Assembly: GCA_000729835.1 (NCBI GenBank) | Contig: JFHB01000130.1 | Span: 1 to 64,000 of the forward strand | DNA: 64,000 nt | Source of the DNA: Atkinsonella hypoxylon | Taxonomy: Eukaryota; Ascomycota; Sordariomycetes; Hypocreales; Clavicipitaceae | Direction of reading: 5' to 3' | Part shown: positions 35,879-46,790 of the stretch, in pieces | Layout: every line of letters starts with the position of its first letter | Position numbering within the stretch: position 1 is the stretch's first letter | The notes under the pieces: model-generated | What the model was told of the DNA's origin: nothing | The model's input: only the letters and a program-made list of their open reading frames with translations | Database searches by the model: none | Position numbers and translations under genes: made by a program

Positions 35879-37618
35879 ATGGGTGGCCTCGAGCAGATTG
35901 CGAGGCTTCCGCTTGCGCAACAATACCAGGCTCTCGGCCTGGGCTCTCAGGTAGCCGTCGCTGTCGCAGGCTTCATTGCGCTTTCTGTTGCCCTCAATGT
36001 CGTCAACCAAATCCTTTTCAAAAACCCTAATGAACCGCCAATGGTTTTCCATTGGTTCCCCTTCATCGGCAGCACTGTCACTTACGGAATGGATCCTCCT
36101 AAATTCTTCAAGGAGAATCGCGCCAAGGTACGCTCATGGTCTTGTCCCGTGACGTTCATGCCCTCCTCTTCCTAATCGGTACAAAGTCTGCTAACATACG
36201 TTGCGCATACAGTTTGGCGATGTTTTCACCTTTATCCTTCTCGGCAAGAAGACCACCGTCGCCGTCGGTCCCGCGGGCAACGAATTCATTCTTAATGGCA
36301 AACTCAAGGACGTTAATGCCGAGGAAATCTATACCGTCCTGACTACTCCTGTTTTCGGCCGAGACGTTGTCTATGATTGCCCCAATGCCAAACTTATGGA
36401 GCAGAAGAGGGTACGCGTTGCCAGTATTGCAACCGCTCTGAAAATTCCTTGAATCTAATGGCTGATCCGTGACTCACCTCATAGTTTATGAAAATTGCTC
36501 TGACTACCGAGGCTTTCAAGTCTTACGTACCGATCATCTCTGGCGAGGTTCAATCCTACTTCAAGAAAGACTCGGAATTCAAGGGCAAGTCTGGTATCGT
36601 CGACATTCCTAAGAAAATGGCTGAAATCACCATCTTTACGGCCTCGCACGCTCTTCAGGGCAGCGCCATCCGAAACAAGTTTGATCAATCGCTGGCCACT
36701 CTTTACCACGATTTAGACATGGGCTTCACTCCTATCAACTTCATGCTGCACTGGGCTCCTCTCCCATGGAACCGCAAGCGTGATCATGCGCAGCGCACAG
36801 TCGCCAAGATCTACATGGACACTATCAAGGAGCGTCGTGCCAAAGGCGATGCGGACAAGGAGCTCGACATAATGAAGCACTTGATGAATTCTTCTTACAA
36901 AAACGGTACTCCTGTGCCTGACCACGAGGTTGCACACATGATGATCGCTCTCCTCATGGCCGGCCAACATTCATCTTCGTCCACCGGCTCCTGGATCATG
37001 CTCCGTCTCGCTCAGAATCCTCACATTGTTGAGGAGCTGTATGAGGAACAGGTGAAGGCCTTGGGTGCTCACCTCCCGCCGCTAACTTACGAGGATCTCG
37101 CCAAATTGCCCCTGAACCAGGCCATTGTGAAGGAGACTCTTCGCCTGCACGCTCCTATCCACTCCATTATGCGTGCCGTCAAGCAGCCCATGCCTGTTCC
37201 CGGCACCAAATTCGTCATTCCTACGTCTCATATCCTACTTGCTGCCCCTGGTGTCAGCGCCAGTGACTCTACTTATTTCCCCAACCCAGACGTCTGGGAC
37301 CCTCACCGTTGGGAGGCCGGCTCTGCTAACGCACCTACCATGACTGGAAACTCCGACGAGGAAGAGAAGATTGACTATGGATACGGCCTTGTTAGCAAGG
37401 GTGCCGCATCTCCCTACCTCCCTTTTGGTGCTGGTCGCCACCGTTGCATCGGCGAACATTTTGCCAATGTACAGCTGCAGACGATCACTGCCGAGATTGT
37501 CCGACTTTTCAAGCTGAGCAATGTAGACAGCAGCAGAAATATCATCGGCACTGATTACGCATCCTTGTTTTCACGACCACTAGAACCTGCTAACATTCGC
37601 TGGGAAAGACGCGAATGA
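35879..37618 (+). CDS. cyp51B: Sterol 14-alpha-demethylase CYP51B (eburicol demethylase)
   Basis: Cytochrome P450 of the ER that removes the 14-alpha methyl group of eburicol/lanosterol in ergosterol synthesis; target of azole fungicides. Exons 35,879-36,127, 36,213-36,410 and 36,485-37,618 give 526 residues, the usual CYP51B length. An N-terminal anchor (about 23-45) precedes FKNPNEPPMVFHWFPF. Substrate recognition site 1 reads EEIYTVLTTPVFGRDVVYDCPN with Tyr123 and Tyr137 both present. The I-helix has AGQHSSSSTGSW, the ExxR motif is KETLRLHAP and the heme loop is FGAGRHRCIGEHF. Both introns have GTACG donors and normal AG ends. The resemblance is to the CYP51B paralogue of Fusarium, not CYP51A. 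Flanking transporter relics are unrelated; no other ergosterol genes are adjacent. Confidence 0.97.
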
Positions 37619-38250
37619 AGGCACAAATTGATGAGATACGGTCGAGCATGGAGCAAAAAGTGAGAGACAAAGTCATTGGCATAGACAGACGGGGAGTAGA
37701 CCACAGCTTTTACGGCTAATTTGTATGTATGTATGTATGTATATATATACGCTACACGCTGGAGTTTGACTCACGTCGTCAGATGCGCAGGATCTGTGCA
37801 AGGCGGTGCGCATGATTGCATGAACAACGTAATTTTTAATATACTTAATACACCTTAGAGCACGGGATAAGTTGAACCGGAGACTCATCATTATACCAAG
37901 TTACCAAGCCGGTGCAGGGCCCGGCTAGTGTTAGTTAAGGTCAACGTCCATGACGGTCAGAACCAATCCGGAGGTCCCCCAGTCCCCATAATACCGGCGC
38001 AACTACCACAACCCAAATGGATGAAGCGGAATCTGATCTGGAAACAAGACTGGAGGGAGACATGGGCGACAGCTTCCCCAGCATTAGACTGGTGTGCCAC
38101 TCCTTCCTATAGCCCTTGGCAGATTGTCCCGTCATGGATGTTTTTATTTCACGTGGCAGAATTGTCCGAAATCTCTTCTCTTACTTCACTCACAGCTCGA
38201 ATATCTAGTCATAGTGTTAATAGTATCCAGACCAGCTGCCCTCTCGTCAC
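37619..38250. other. Intergenic region with a GTAT microsatellite
   Basis: Holds the CYP51B 3' end and the promoter of the next gene. A (GTAT)n then (TA)n tract is at about 37,722-37,749. I see no gene. Confidence 0.5.
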
Positions 38251-39375
38251 ATGACCCCTTTCTTTGACGCCATCATGATTACTCGGGTGCAGCTCTGCGA
38301 AGATGATGGCAGTTCATCTGCACCTCGTCCCGGACGATTCGTTCGTCTATGGGGTCTAGATCCGTCAGATCTTCCACCTGCCGCCACCTGCAACAAGGAC
38401 TTGGTACCTTTCCTCACAACCGTCTTCCAGGAGGCGATCCCATTTATTGAGGATGTTCCCACAGCTTCAAGCTCAAATGGCTCGGGATGGCGTCCAAACG
38501 GGATCAAAAAGTTCACAAACTCTACCGCACCTGTCAACCTTTACAAGCGCGTCGTGCCAGTGGAGGATCTACAGGCTGTTATTAGCAGCAACCATGACGT
38601 CAAAAGCATCCCAATCAAGTCTATCCGGCCAGAAACGTGGAATTTACGACGTAGCGTCCATGAGAATGCCGAGATACCGGGCACAGCAGGCTGGGAGGAA
38701 TGGTATCGATGCTTCAAACAAGAGCACGCTCAGACAGAGAAGGATTTTACGCCTAGTGTCTTGAGCTTCCGGCGAATGAAGAGCTGGAGATGCAGGGGTC
38801 TCAAGATTGTTCAGGGAGATCATACTTGGAAGGATATTACCATGCGATGGGAAGAGTCGGTCCACAGGCTCCCATTTCCGCTGAAAAAAAGAGTCTTTCC
38901 TGTTTTGCGTATCGCAGCATCCGATGAGAATTCTGGGGACAATGGTGAATTCGTCGTCATACAGATTGCTTTGCGGGACGAAGAGGCACCAGGTCGTTAC
39001 AAAGCTGTTTTGGGTGGCTACACGAGTGTAGAGAGGCTGCGCAGGACTGCAGACGGAGTCGAATGGATCATGGGCACTGTGTCTGATGCCAAAGGCATGT
39101 TACCGCGTGCCCTACAGTGCTTGGCTGTACCAGGCCGCATCGCCAAGGACGTGGATCTGTTCTTGAGATGGATTGCGGTGGAGAGGCCGAGGCAGAGGCT
39201 TACGCAAGATACTGGAACAAGTGATGAGCCCATCAATGTCAGCCAAGTCGAACCACATCCAGGCGAGATGCGGACAAGCACTGAGGCAGCGTGGCAGGCG
39301 GAAGAAGAGGCCGTGCAATCCGCACGTCCATCGATCGATCGATCGATCAATCCATCCATCCATCAAGCGAGCTGA
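38251..39375 (+). CDS. DUF3074 (START-like fold) protein
   Basis: A single-exon protein of 374 residues. The middle contains ETWNLRRSVHENAEIPGTAGWEEWYRCFKQEH followed by SVLSFRRMKSW, the signature of the DUF3074 family of fungal proteins, which is related to START lipid-binding domains; the biochemical role is unknown. An N-terminal Leu/Pro-rich part (LPPAATCNKDLVPFLTTVFQEA) fits the family's usual lead-in. There is no signal peptide or membrane segment. The C-terminus (RPSIDRSINPSIHQAS) is encoded by a GATC/ATCC simple repeat that runs into the stop codon, so this tail is probably recent and variable. The next in-frame Met (MITRVQL, 38,275) is an alternative start. Confidence 0.72.
   Translation: MTPFFDAIMITRVQLCEDDGSSSAPRPGRFVRLWGLDPSDLPPAATCNKDLVPFLTTVFQEAIPFIEDVPTASSSNGSGWRPNGIKKFTNSTAPVNLYKRVVPVEDLQAVISSNHDVKSIPIKSIRPETWNLRRSVHENAEIPGTAGWEEWYRCFKQEHAQTEKDFTPSVLSFRRMKSWRCRGLKIVQGDHTWKDITMRWEESVHRLPFPLKKRVFPVLRIAASDENSGDNGEFVVIQIALRDEEAPGRYKAVLGGYTSVERLRRTADGVEWIMGTVSDAKGMLPRALQCLAVPGRIAKDVDLFLRWIAVERPRQRLTQDTGTSDEPINVSQVEPHPGEMRTSTEAAWQAEEEAVQSARPSIDRSINPSIHQAS
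39327..39364. repeat. GATC/CATC tetranucleotide repeat in coding end
   Basis: Repeats of CGAT then CATC occupy the last codons of the DUF3074 gene. Length change here would alter the reading frame of the tail. Confidence 0.8.
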
Positions 39376-39902
39376 CAGTAGGGACGTCGAATCTCCCTGG
39401 GCGATGCTATGGCCTCTGCCCAACTTTACGGCTGCCGGACCCATTGACTCTATAAAGTCCAGACTCCAGATGTCGTCAAGTTCGTCACTGTCGGCGACGC
39501 AGAAAGGCGGAGTGTCTCCTCTAGTAAATGTTCAGAGCCCTGGGCCATGCTCATGGAGACGTGTATGCTATTTTTGAAGCGATTTTTTTATTCTTGTTCA
39601 TTCTTTTTCTGTATGCGAGTATGAACTCAGCTAGCTCTATTTATACCCCCAATAAGCGTTTGATACACCTTCAATGCTGGTTTTCTGCTCTACGTCTACT
39701 CCGTCTACTCTTGATAAGGCAAGTGCTCGGCGAAGCGGTCTGGCGTGCCTGCCCGGGTTTGTGAATGAGACGCACCCACAAAGCACGAACTGAGGTTCTT
39801 GCATTCACTCTCCTCTTCACATAATTCTTTTCGTCACGATAGAAACTCTCATCTTGGTAGTAAGGCAGGCAGGCACTTTGAAATATTTGTGAATTAGCCG
39901 TC
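39376..39902. other. Intergenic region between DUF3074 gene and coiled-coil gene
   Basis: About 530 bp with no gene. It should carry the terminator of the first gene and promoter of the second. Confidence 0.4.
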
Positions 39903-40853
39903 ATGCCATTCAAACGGAGGCTCTCCGCTCCAATAGCATCATTGCGTTCCATATCGACTAACGCTCCTTCCTCGTCTGATCCTACCCTTGTTGCGTCCTC
40001 GCCACCTAGTCCTCGATTAAAATCTTCACCCATCAGTCCTGAATTGTTCGAGCGGGCTCAGAAAATCGCCCGCATGACGAATGAGCTGAAAATTCACAGA
40101 TTAATCACCAAAGCAAGCGATTTAGAACGTGATCTTGCTCAGCTGGCTCATCAAACCAAAGACAATGCTGTCTTCCGTCAACAGCATGCCGAGCGGATAG
40201 AGAAGCTATGGATCGAAGTCCTGGCGACGCGGGCGCGGGCCGAAGCAACCAGTCAGCTGCGAGAAGAAGACAGGCTTGACATAAAAGAATACAGACAAGA
40301 AGTCGTCTTTGTGAAGGCGGAAATGGAAAAGGTAAAAACATTGGTGGACGAACTGGTCGGTAAAGTGAGCACATTGCCGACATTGGCGGAAGCGAATGCC
40401 GTTTTAGCGGCAATGAAGACGCAGAGGGAAGCATGTAAGGCGGCTGTGGCGAGTAAGTGGTTCAGGCATCGAAGGACTTGTTAAATAGTGGACGAACTAA
40501 TGTAGGAAGGAGAACGTACGGCAGAAGACGATATGACCACGCGGATTGAAGAGGCTATTCGGTCTACGAGGAGGTGGCATATGGATCATAAGACGACTAC
40601 GTTGACGGATGCCGAGTTTATAACAAAATACCTGATGAAGCAGTCCAAGAGGGATCCCGGCATGGCAATCTATTTGCAGAGGGCTATTCGGAAGAGAGTA
40701 AAGAATCGGGGAGGAAGCATTGGATCACGACGGCCGCGGTCCCTGCGGGAGTTTTGCAAGAACGTGTGTTGGGAGGATGTCAAGGGGGCGGTAGAAGATG
40801 TGCTTGTTGCCAAGGTATATGCGCAAGGATCATCCAATCAGGCGTCACAGTGA
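39903..40853 (+). CDS. Coiled-coil protein of unknown function
   Basis: Two exons, 39,903-40,452 and 40,510-40,853, give 297 residues. Residues 1-45 are basic and Ser/Pro-rich (MPFKRRLSAPIASLR). From about 50 to 180 the protein is strongly helical and charged, with a probable coiled coil (LERDLAQLAHQTKDNAVF, then VKAEMEKVKTLVDELVGKV). The C-terminal part has a compact-looking basic region (AIYLQRAIRKRVKNRGG) and FCKNVCWEDVKGAVEDVL. The intron has GTAAGTGG; the obvious AG at 40,505 would shift the frame to an early stop, but the AG four bases later (GAAG, ending 40,509) keeps the frame open. I do not recognise a family. It ends 216 bp from the convergent TAF7 gene. Confidence 0.65.
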
Positions 40854-41069
40854 TAAGACAGGACCAATTATAAAGATGTCTGAAATGGAACAAAAAGCAG
40901 CATTGCCCCCCCTGAGTGCCCCCCTCCGGCCTTTTTTGCGCCGTGATGTTGACGAGTTCGTACCAAACGCCAATATTACAAGTCACTAAGTGTTCTTTCA
41001 TGGGAGAGAACAAAATGCCCACCATAAAGGAAAAAAAAGAAGGATGCTTGGTTGTCCCTTGGTGATCGA

Positions 41070-42668
41070 TCAATCCACCTCCATGCCGATAGAGCCTTTC
41101 TTCAACTCGATTTCCGACTTCAACTGCTTGATCTGGTTCTCGAGACGAGACTTGAGAATCTTGTTCTGTGTCTTTTCCAGATCTGCCACCCGTCTGGCCA
41201 GCTGCTTCTCCATGTCATGGATGATATCCTTGACACCTTGTTCCTCGTCACGCTGGGCGCGTGCATCCTCATCCAGGTCATCGTCATCATCATCGTCATC
41301 GTCATCGTCATCGTCGTCCTCATCCTCCTCGGACTCGTCGTTCTCGATACTCTCTTGTAGCACCGGAGCAGGCGTGCCCACTTGCGTAGTCAGAGGGGTA
41401 GCCATGTCCACGCCCGTGGCGGGTGTCTCGGCCATGAGATCGTCAGCAAAGGCGGCCTCCAAGTCGGCCTCGAGGTCGTTGTCGTCGCCAAAGATGCCGC
41501 CGTCGCTCACGGCCCCAGGCTGTTGATTCGCGGCAGCAGCAGCAGCAGCAGCAGCAGCACCGCTGTTGTTATTGCCGTCAAAGTAGCCGATGGAGTCGTC
41601 CATTTCGCCCTCTGCGTCCTCGTCGGCGCCCATCTCGTCCTCCTCATCGACGGCGCGGTCGTCGACCCATTCCCACCGCGTGGAGTTGGCCTTGGCATCC
41701 TCCATCAGCAGTCGTTCTACCTCGGCCTCCTTGTCCTCGATCTCCTTGCGGCTGATGGTCTTGGCGAAGCGGCGGTTCACGCAGTCGTGCATGGGCGGCG
41801 TGACGCCGTGCGGCCAGCGGAAATGGGAGCCGATCATGCTCGGCAGCGGCGCGCGCTTGGCCTCGTCGTCGTTCTTGACCTGCTGGAAGACCAGCAGCAT
41901 CTGGCAGATGTCGGCAGACTTCATCAGCGACTTGCGGTCCCACGTCTTCATGGACTCGGTAATGGTCGGCAGATCGACCATGACGGCCGCAAACGCCTGG
42001 CCCTTGACGGTGAGCACCGCGCGGCGGGACTCCTCGTCGAAGAACTTCAAGGTGATGTCCGCGCCGCCCTGCGCTCGCGGGACGCCCATCTTGCCGTTGT
42101 CCATGCACCAGCGGACGTAGTCGCAGTGCTCGCCCGGCAGCATCCGCAAGATGAACTGCTCCTCGATGGCCGGGTCGATCTCCCGATCGCTGGCCTCGGA
42201 GTCGTATCCGTCCCCGGGGGGGTGATGCGGCGGGCGTCCTCGCGGCTTGAGCACTACCTGCATGCCAGCCGACTTGATGCTCGCGCGGATCTTGATCCTC
42301 GTCGCTGCCGCTGCCGCCGCTGCCGACGAGCCCTTGTTCGGCCCATGACCTGTGGTTTGCGAAAGAGGCAGATCGTCTTCGTCCTCGTGCGGTCGCTTCC
42401 GGCTCTCGACGAGCTTGGCACTGGGCTTCGTCTGACGCCCGGCTTTGGTCTTGGGCGGAGGCTTATCGGCCGCTGGTGTAGGCGGCTGGGATGATGTTAT
42501 TTTGAGCTTCACTTTCCTTGCTCCTTCGCTTGGGGTGGCCGAGGGCGGGACGGCGGGTGTGGATGAGGACGCTGCGTCACCGACAAAGGACGACGACCGG
42601 CTCACGTTGATCTTGAGCTTTGGTTTGGGCGGTCCGGCTGGTGCGCTGCCGGTGTCGGGCGCCGACAT
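41070..42668 (-). CDS. TAF7: TFIID subunit TAF7 (TAFII55 family)
   Basis: Subunit of general transcription factor TFIID; in other organisms it pairs with TAF1 and modulates its activity. Single exon, 532 residues from MSAPDTGSA; an in-frame Met 15 codons upstream is possible. The TAFII55 N-terminal domain spans about 168-340: EEQFILRMLPGEHCDYV, ADITLKFFDEESRRAVLTV, VDLPTITESMKTWDRKSLMK, DICQMLLVF and LTP-like GVTPPMHDCVNRRF. Ahead of it lies a disordered Pro/Ala/Lys segment. Behind it are Asp/Glu-rich runs, a poly-Ala run from GCA repeats near 41,530-41,560, a poly-Asp run near 41,275-41,320 and a C-terminal coiled coil (VADLEKTQNKILKSRLENQI). The tandem-codon runs may vary in length between strains. 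Confidence 0.93.
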   Translation of the reverse strand: MSAPDTGSAPAGPPKPKLKINVSRSSSFVGDAASSSTPAVPPSATPSEGARKVKLKITSSQPPTPAADKPPPKTKAGRQTKPSAKLVESRKRPHEDEDDLPLSQTTGHGPNKGSSAAAAAAATRIKIRASIKSAGMQVVLKPRGRPPHHPPGDGYDSEASDREIDPAIEEQFILRMLPGEHCDYVRWCMDNGKMGVPRAQGGADITLKFFDEESRRAVLTVKGQAFAAVMVDLPTITESMKTWDRKSLMKSADICQMLLVFQQVKNDDEAKRAPLPSMIGSHFRWPHGVTPPMHDCVNRRFAKTISRKEIEDKEAEVERLLMEDAKANSTRWEWVDDRAVDEEDEMGADEDAEGEMDDSIGYFDGNNNSGAAAAAAAAAANQQPGAVSDGGIFGDDNDLEADLEAAFADDLMAETPATGVDMATPLTTQVGTPAPVLQESIENDESEEDEDDDDDDDDDDDDDDLDEDARAQRDEEQGVKDIIHDMEKQLARRVADLEKTQNKILKSRLENQIKQLKSEIELKKGSIGMEVD

Positions 42669-43306
42669 GATGAGCTTGCTGAGCTTGCTGGTCCTTTGGC
42701 GCGTGAGGATCAAGTGCTGGAGTTGTTCAAGGAGTTAGTTAGAGGTTCTTAGCAGACGGGCGGCACGTGTGACTGCGGCAAGGTGGAGCCTTCGCAAGGG
42801 CATACAACCGTACGGAGTAGAGCTGGCTGCATCTGAGATGGCCGCTCGATCACAGGGGTCGTCGGACGACGTCAATGCTTCTAGGTTCACAAGTGTGCTC
42901 ATCTCAGCATTCCGCATTCAGCATTCAGCATACAGATAATTAATTCGAAGCACAATGTTATTACGTCAAGACCAGACATGTTTACTTCAGAGATTGTATT
43001 TTTCTGTCGCCTTGATGCTCGCAGGCCGTGCGCCTCTGGAACCGGTCCACGAATGCTGACTATCTAGATAATGCAGGACAGTTAAGACCTGGTGTGAGAG
43101 AAAAGAAGTGGAGGATGATAGTAAAGGGGGAGGAAAGTTGAAGTATCTTGCAGGTAGAAAATACTTCGTGTTATAGCAAACCAAAACTCCGACAAAACGT
43201 TGAGTCGTTGACATTGAATAGACCAAGAATGTGGAAAGAATTTCGTCACTTCGCTCGTCAGACATCAAACGCAAACTAAAGAATAGGCTTCCTCGCCGCG
43301 CATGCA
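42669..43306. other. Intergenic region upstream of TAF7
   Basis: About 640 bp holding the TAF7 promoter and the 3' end of the following minus-strand gene. No gene is visible. Confidence 0.4.
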
Positions 43307-45130
43307 TTAGGTGCGTCGGATATAATGATCGAGACCTTCCCAGTCGTATCCCCCGTCAACGTTGATCCAGTCTTTATTTTCCATAGCTCGTTCCCAGCCC
43401 ATCATGACTGCAAGAAGTCGACAACCCATGGCGCTCACTGCACAGATGACCTTGTCGCTCGCGCCAGCTAGAATCGCCAGATCCATCACATAAGCGCGGC
43501 CGACGAGACTACGCAATCTGAACATCTCATCAGATGGAGAGTCTCTGCGCTCATCCCCAACAGCATTGTTCATGGGCTTCCCACCAAGGTTCCAGAACAT
43601 GCCTGAGAAGAATCCGCCTTCCCAACCAAAGGTCTCTTCCACAGAGTGGTGGAGGTAGTGTGGATCTGGATTGGCAGCCTTAGCAACCCCTTTTGTAGCA
43701 AGCCGGATGTGCCCTTGAGCTAGCAGTGCATCGGAGAACTCTGACTCCTGATGCACCATTGGGTCGTCGGAGGCAATCACTTTGATGGACTGATACTGCT
43801 CCGGCTTGACGCTAGTTCTGTTATAGTAAGCCTCTATTTCCCTGTGCCCATAACGCACAAATACCTCGCTCGGGATATATGATTCGCGGTACTGATATTC
43901 ATACGGGTGCCTATCTCCGTGGCGGACATGAAATCCGATAATGAGTATGTCGACTGGCAGCTTTGTGTATTGTGCTTTTGCTCGAATATCACGAATACGT
44001 TTGTCGACATAGGCTTGGTCTTCCTTGGTCAGCTGGAATAGAGACCGATACCCGGCATGGGCAAGATCAAAGAGATCTTTGGTGCCCAAGTCGGTTTGGC
44101 CACGTCGCTGATGATTCGCAAGAAGGGCGGGTAACACAACCTTAAGCGTCGCGCTGGAAACCACCAAGTGCCTCGTTTGAGCCGGGCATGGTAGCATCTG
44201 ATGTCGCGGCGGAGGTCGACATGAAGGGACAGGCGGGGGCATGAAGATATCGGCGTAGCTGCCGTAGGCCCAACGAGAATCATCGATAAAGAAAGCACGG
44301 CCTTGCTCCTTGGCGAGGGAATACAGAGTCCATATCGTCATGATTGCTTCACCCAGTCCAGCATTGCGACTCTCCAAGATGAATGTCAGGGATTTTTCAC
44401 AGAACGGTTTGCCAGACTTGAAATCGTAGGTCAAGCCAACGAATTGACCAGAGTGCTTCGGTGGTTGTCCTTTCGGGATAACAGAGAGAAGACCAGACTG
44501 CTCTGCCTGATGGACATCAACGAAATATTCATCTGGCCGATCGTTGAGAATCCATGCTTGGTCTGAGAGAGGTGCCTTATGATGATGCTTTCTTGCCCGT
44601 GCGGAAACCTCTCGGCAGAGGTCATTGAATTCCGAGTATTCCTCTATCGATAAGGGGAAATCGTAGTTCCTTGGGATTGACACAGTCCATTTGGATTGTT
44701 TCTTAGCATCAGAAACGACAACAGGTGTCGGAAAATTTGGGAAGTTGTCCTGGCCAACCATTTCATATTCGGCTTTTTGCGTGTGGAACAATGAGATTGT
44801 GACGATGTGATTGTGTTGGAATGCAAATGCAAACAAGTAGAACGCCACAAGGATAGCAGAGAAATAAACAATGGCCCTGATGACTCGGCTCGGTCTGTGT
44901 GCGAAGAGTGCATCTGGAGCTGACCTTTTGCGTCGCGGCACAAGAGCAGGAAGGCTTGGCGACGGCGGCGGTGAGAAAAGAAGACGGTTGAAATTCAGGC
45001 GAGAAGAGAGTGACGATATTGCGGCAGCGTTCCTGTCGCTATATGACGCGGCCCGACGAAGGTTGCTCCGTGGTGGTGCGATCATGACCTTGCCCGATGT
45101 GGACTGCGAGAGATGGAGTCGAGATGCCAT
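43307..45130 (-). CDS. Type II membrane glycosyltransferase, fucosyltransferase-like
   Basis: Single exon, 607 residues from MASRLHLSQ; an in-frame Met 29 codons upstream adds a hydrophobic stretch but lies in a less likely context. A Ser/Arg-rich cytoplasmic tail (1-84) is followed by one membrane segment (about 85-105, RAIVYFSAILVAFYLFAFAF), the layout of Golgi glycosyltransferases. The lumenal part has SRNAGLGEAIMTIWTLYSLA with FFIDDSRWAYGSYADIF near 253-296 and GFHVRHGDRHPYEYQY near 399-414. The Gly-Leu-Gly loop and the His-x-Arg-x-Gly-Asp block resemble the nucleotide-sugar site of alpha-1,6- and O-fucosyltransferases (GT23/GT65 type). One sequon, YYNRTS, is present. Substrate cannot be read from the sequence; many ascomycetes have such genes without known fucosylation. 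Confidence 0.7.
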   Translation of the reverse strand: MASRLHLSQSTSGKVMIAPPRSNLRRAASYSDRNAAAISSLSSRLNFNRLLFSPPPSPSLPALVPRRKRSAPDALFAHRPSRVIRAIVYFSAILVAFYLFAFAFQHNHIVTISLFHTQKAEYEMVGQDNFPNFPTPVVVSDAKKQSKWTVSIPRNYDFPLSIEEYSEFNDLCREVSARARKHHHKAPLSDQAWILNDRPDEYFVDVHQAEQSGLLSVIPKGQPPKHSGQFVGLTYDFKSGKPFCEKSLTFILESRNAGLGEAIMTIWTLYSLAKEQGRAFFIDDSRWAYGSYADIFMPPPVPSCRPPPRHQMLPCPAQTRHLVVSSATLKVVLPALLANHQRRGQTDLGTKDLFDLAHAGYRSLFQLTKEDQAYVDKRIRDIRAKAQYTKLPVDILIIGFHVRHGDRHPYEYQYRESYIPSEVFVRYGHREIEAYYNRTSVKPEQYQSIKVIASDDPMVHQESEFSDALLAQGHIRLATKGVAKAANPDPHYLHHSVEETFGWEGGFFSGMFWNLGGKPMNNAVGDERRDSPSDEMFRLRSLVGRAYVMDLAILAGASDKVICAVSAMGCRLLAVMMGWERAMENKDWINVDGGYDWEGLDHYIRRT

Positions 45131-46790
45131 GATATCTCGGGGACAATTCGCAGATTCTGCGTGCTCAGTTCTGAGGATGATGCATAAAATCGCAAATATA
45201 TGGAAAGAACGTCTCAAGGATTTGTTGTCTTTTTTTTTTGTTTTTTTTTGTTTGGTTCAAAAACAGAGTATATTTTCGAATCAATAAATAGAAGCTCCTG
45301 TAAGGAATGAGAAATGCGCAGCATGGAAAGGAATGTCGTGGTAGTTTGAAAGTAGCCCTCTTGGAGTAACTACGGCATCAAGACGGAATGAATTGATGAT
45401 AGAAGAAAAGAAACTCTGCCTGACAAGATGTTTCGTTTAGAAATGCAGCGGAAACGAAATAATGACAGTCAGGTCCAGAATGTCCAGCTTCTGCTTCGTG
45501 AATGAATCTCCACATGCACAGCAAATGGAGTAGGTCGATGACGATCTTTCAGGGTCGCTGGGTCTAACTAAGATGGAAGAGAGACCTTGACCTTGGGCAC
45601 CTAGCCGAAGCTCAGCCAGTGAATATCCATAGAAGGATGAAGAGTCTTGACGGCCAAGCCTCAGCACGCATGTCGGAGACAATCAAAAGGGCTCAAGGAC
45701 GGAAGGACGGAAGGACGGAAAGCCTGCTCTGCGAACGGTGGAAAAAACTGAAAAGGAAGACAAGTTAATTGGCAGAGAGAGAGAGAGACTGGAGATCAGC
45801 AGTAATACTTCGGATTAATGTCTGGTCGATCCGCTGAGCGCATGTGCCGTGCCATCTGGGAAGGGGTAACCTGGGTAGGTAGCTACGTAGCCTCGGGTCA
45901 CGATTTTGTCCTGTTGTCGCTCTGTCTCGGTGACCTGCACAAGGCCCAGCACAAGGCCCAGCACAAGGCCCAGCACAAGGCCCTGCACGGCGTTTGACTG
46001 CCGAACCCTGGCCTGGTACAAGGGCTGGGATCATCACTGACTTTATGCTGTCCTCCACTAACAAAAGGCGAAATGAATTGTTTCGCACCGAGCTGGCGCT
46101 GGTCAAAATCGGATTGTTGGTCAATGTTGCGAGATCTACTCTTAGGCTGCTCGACGGTTTCTACAGAAACAGACTATGAAGGGACTACGAATATTATGGC
46201 TTGGCCTAGGGCTTTGCCTAGGGCTCAGCCCACGGCCCGCAGCATCTACGCGCAAAACTGCAGCACTCAGAATACCCCACAGCAGGAGAGGGGGAAAAAG
46301 AAGAAAAGAAGAGCAAAAGGAACGGAACAGAAAAAGCATGAAAAAAAAATGAAAAAAAATTGCAGCCTAAGACTATTGCCTGAGTTCGGCCGCCATCAGG
46401 AGTCACTTTTAAGCTTGTTGCTTCTGCGAACTCCACGCAACGGGGCAAATTTGCAGACGAAAGGACCAGACACAGACAGCACTAGAACCCCTGCCGCCCT
46501 GGCTGAGCAACGAGTCCATTATCCAGCAGGCGATGCGCAAAGGCTCAAGCAGACTTCAGCTCTATTTCCGCAAAGTCCTCGCATCCCATTCAGGAACAAG
46601 ACGAAATGAGGCCACACGAGGGAGTCAAGGGGATGACATAACTGCGCATTCCGTCACCTGCCCGACACCGACACCGAGGCGAAACCCTCAGCTGCCGTAC
46701 TCTGTGATACATTCCATCGTCCGTACCGTCTCTGGCCACTGGCTTCTGGTTTCTGCCGGGCCCCCTGTCTAGACAGCGCCTCTCGGGCAC
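45131..46790. other. Gene-poor region, part 1
   Basis: Holds the promoter of the glycosyltransferase gene with T-runs near 45,229-45,250, a GGAAGGAC repeat near 45,697-45,719, a GA repeat at 45,777-45,788 and a 12 bp tandem repeat at 45,937-45,984. Open frames are short and lack domains. I see no gene. Confidence 0.45.
45937..45984. repeat. 12 bp tandem repeat, four units
   Basis: Unit GCACAAGGCCCA, three perfect copies and a fourth ending in T. It produces a GPCA repeat in one minus-strand frame, but no gene surrounds it. Confidence 0.85.

Noticed and set aside
41382..42494. 370-codon plus-strand frame opposite TAF7
   Set aside because: TAF7 domain evidence is clear on the minus strand; the antisense frame results from GC-rich codon bias.
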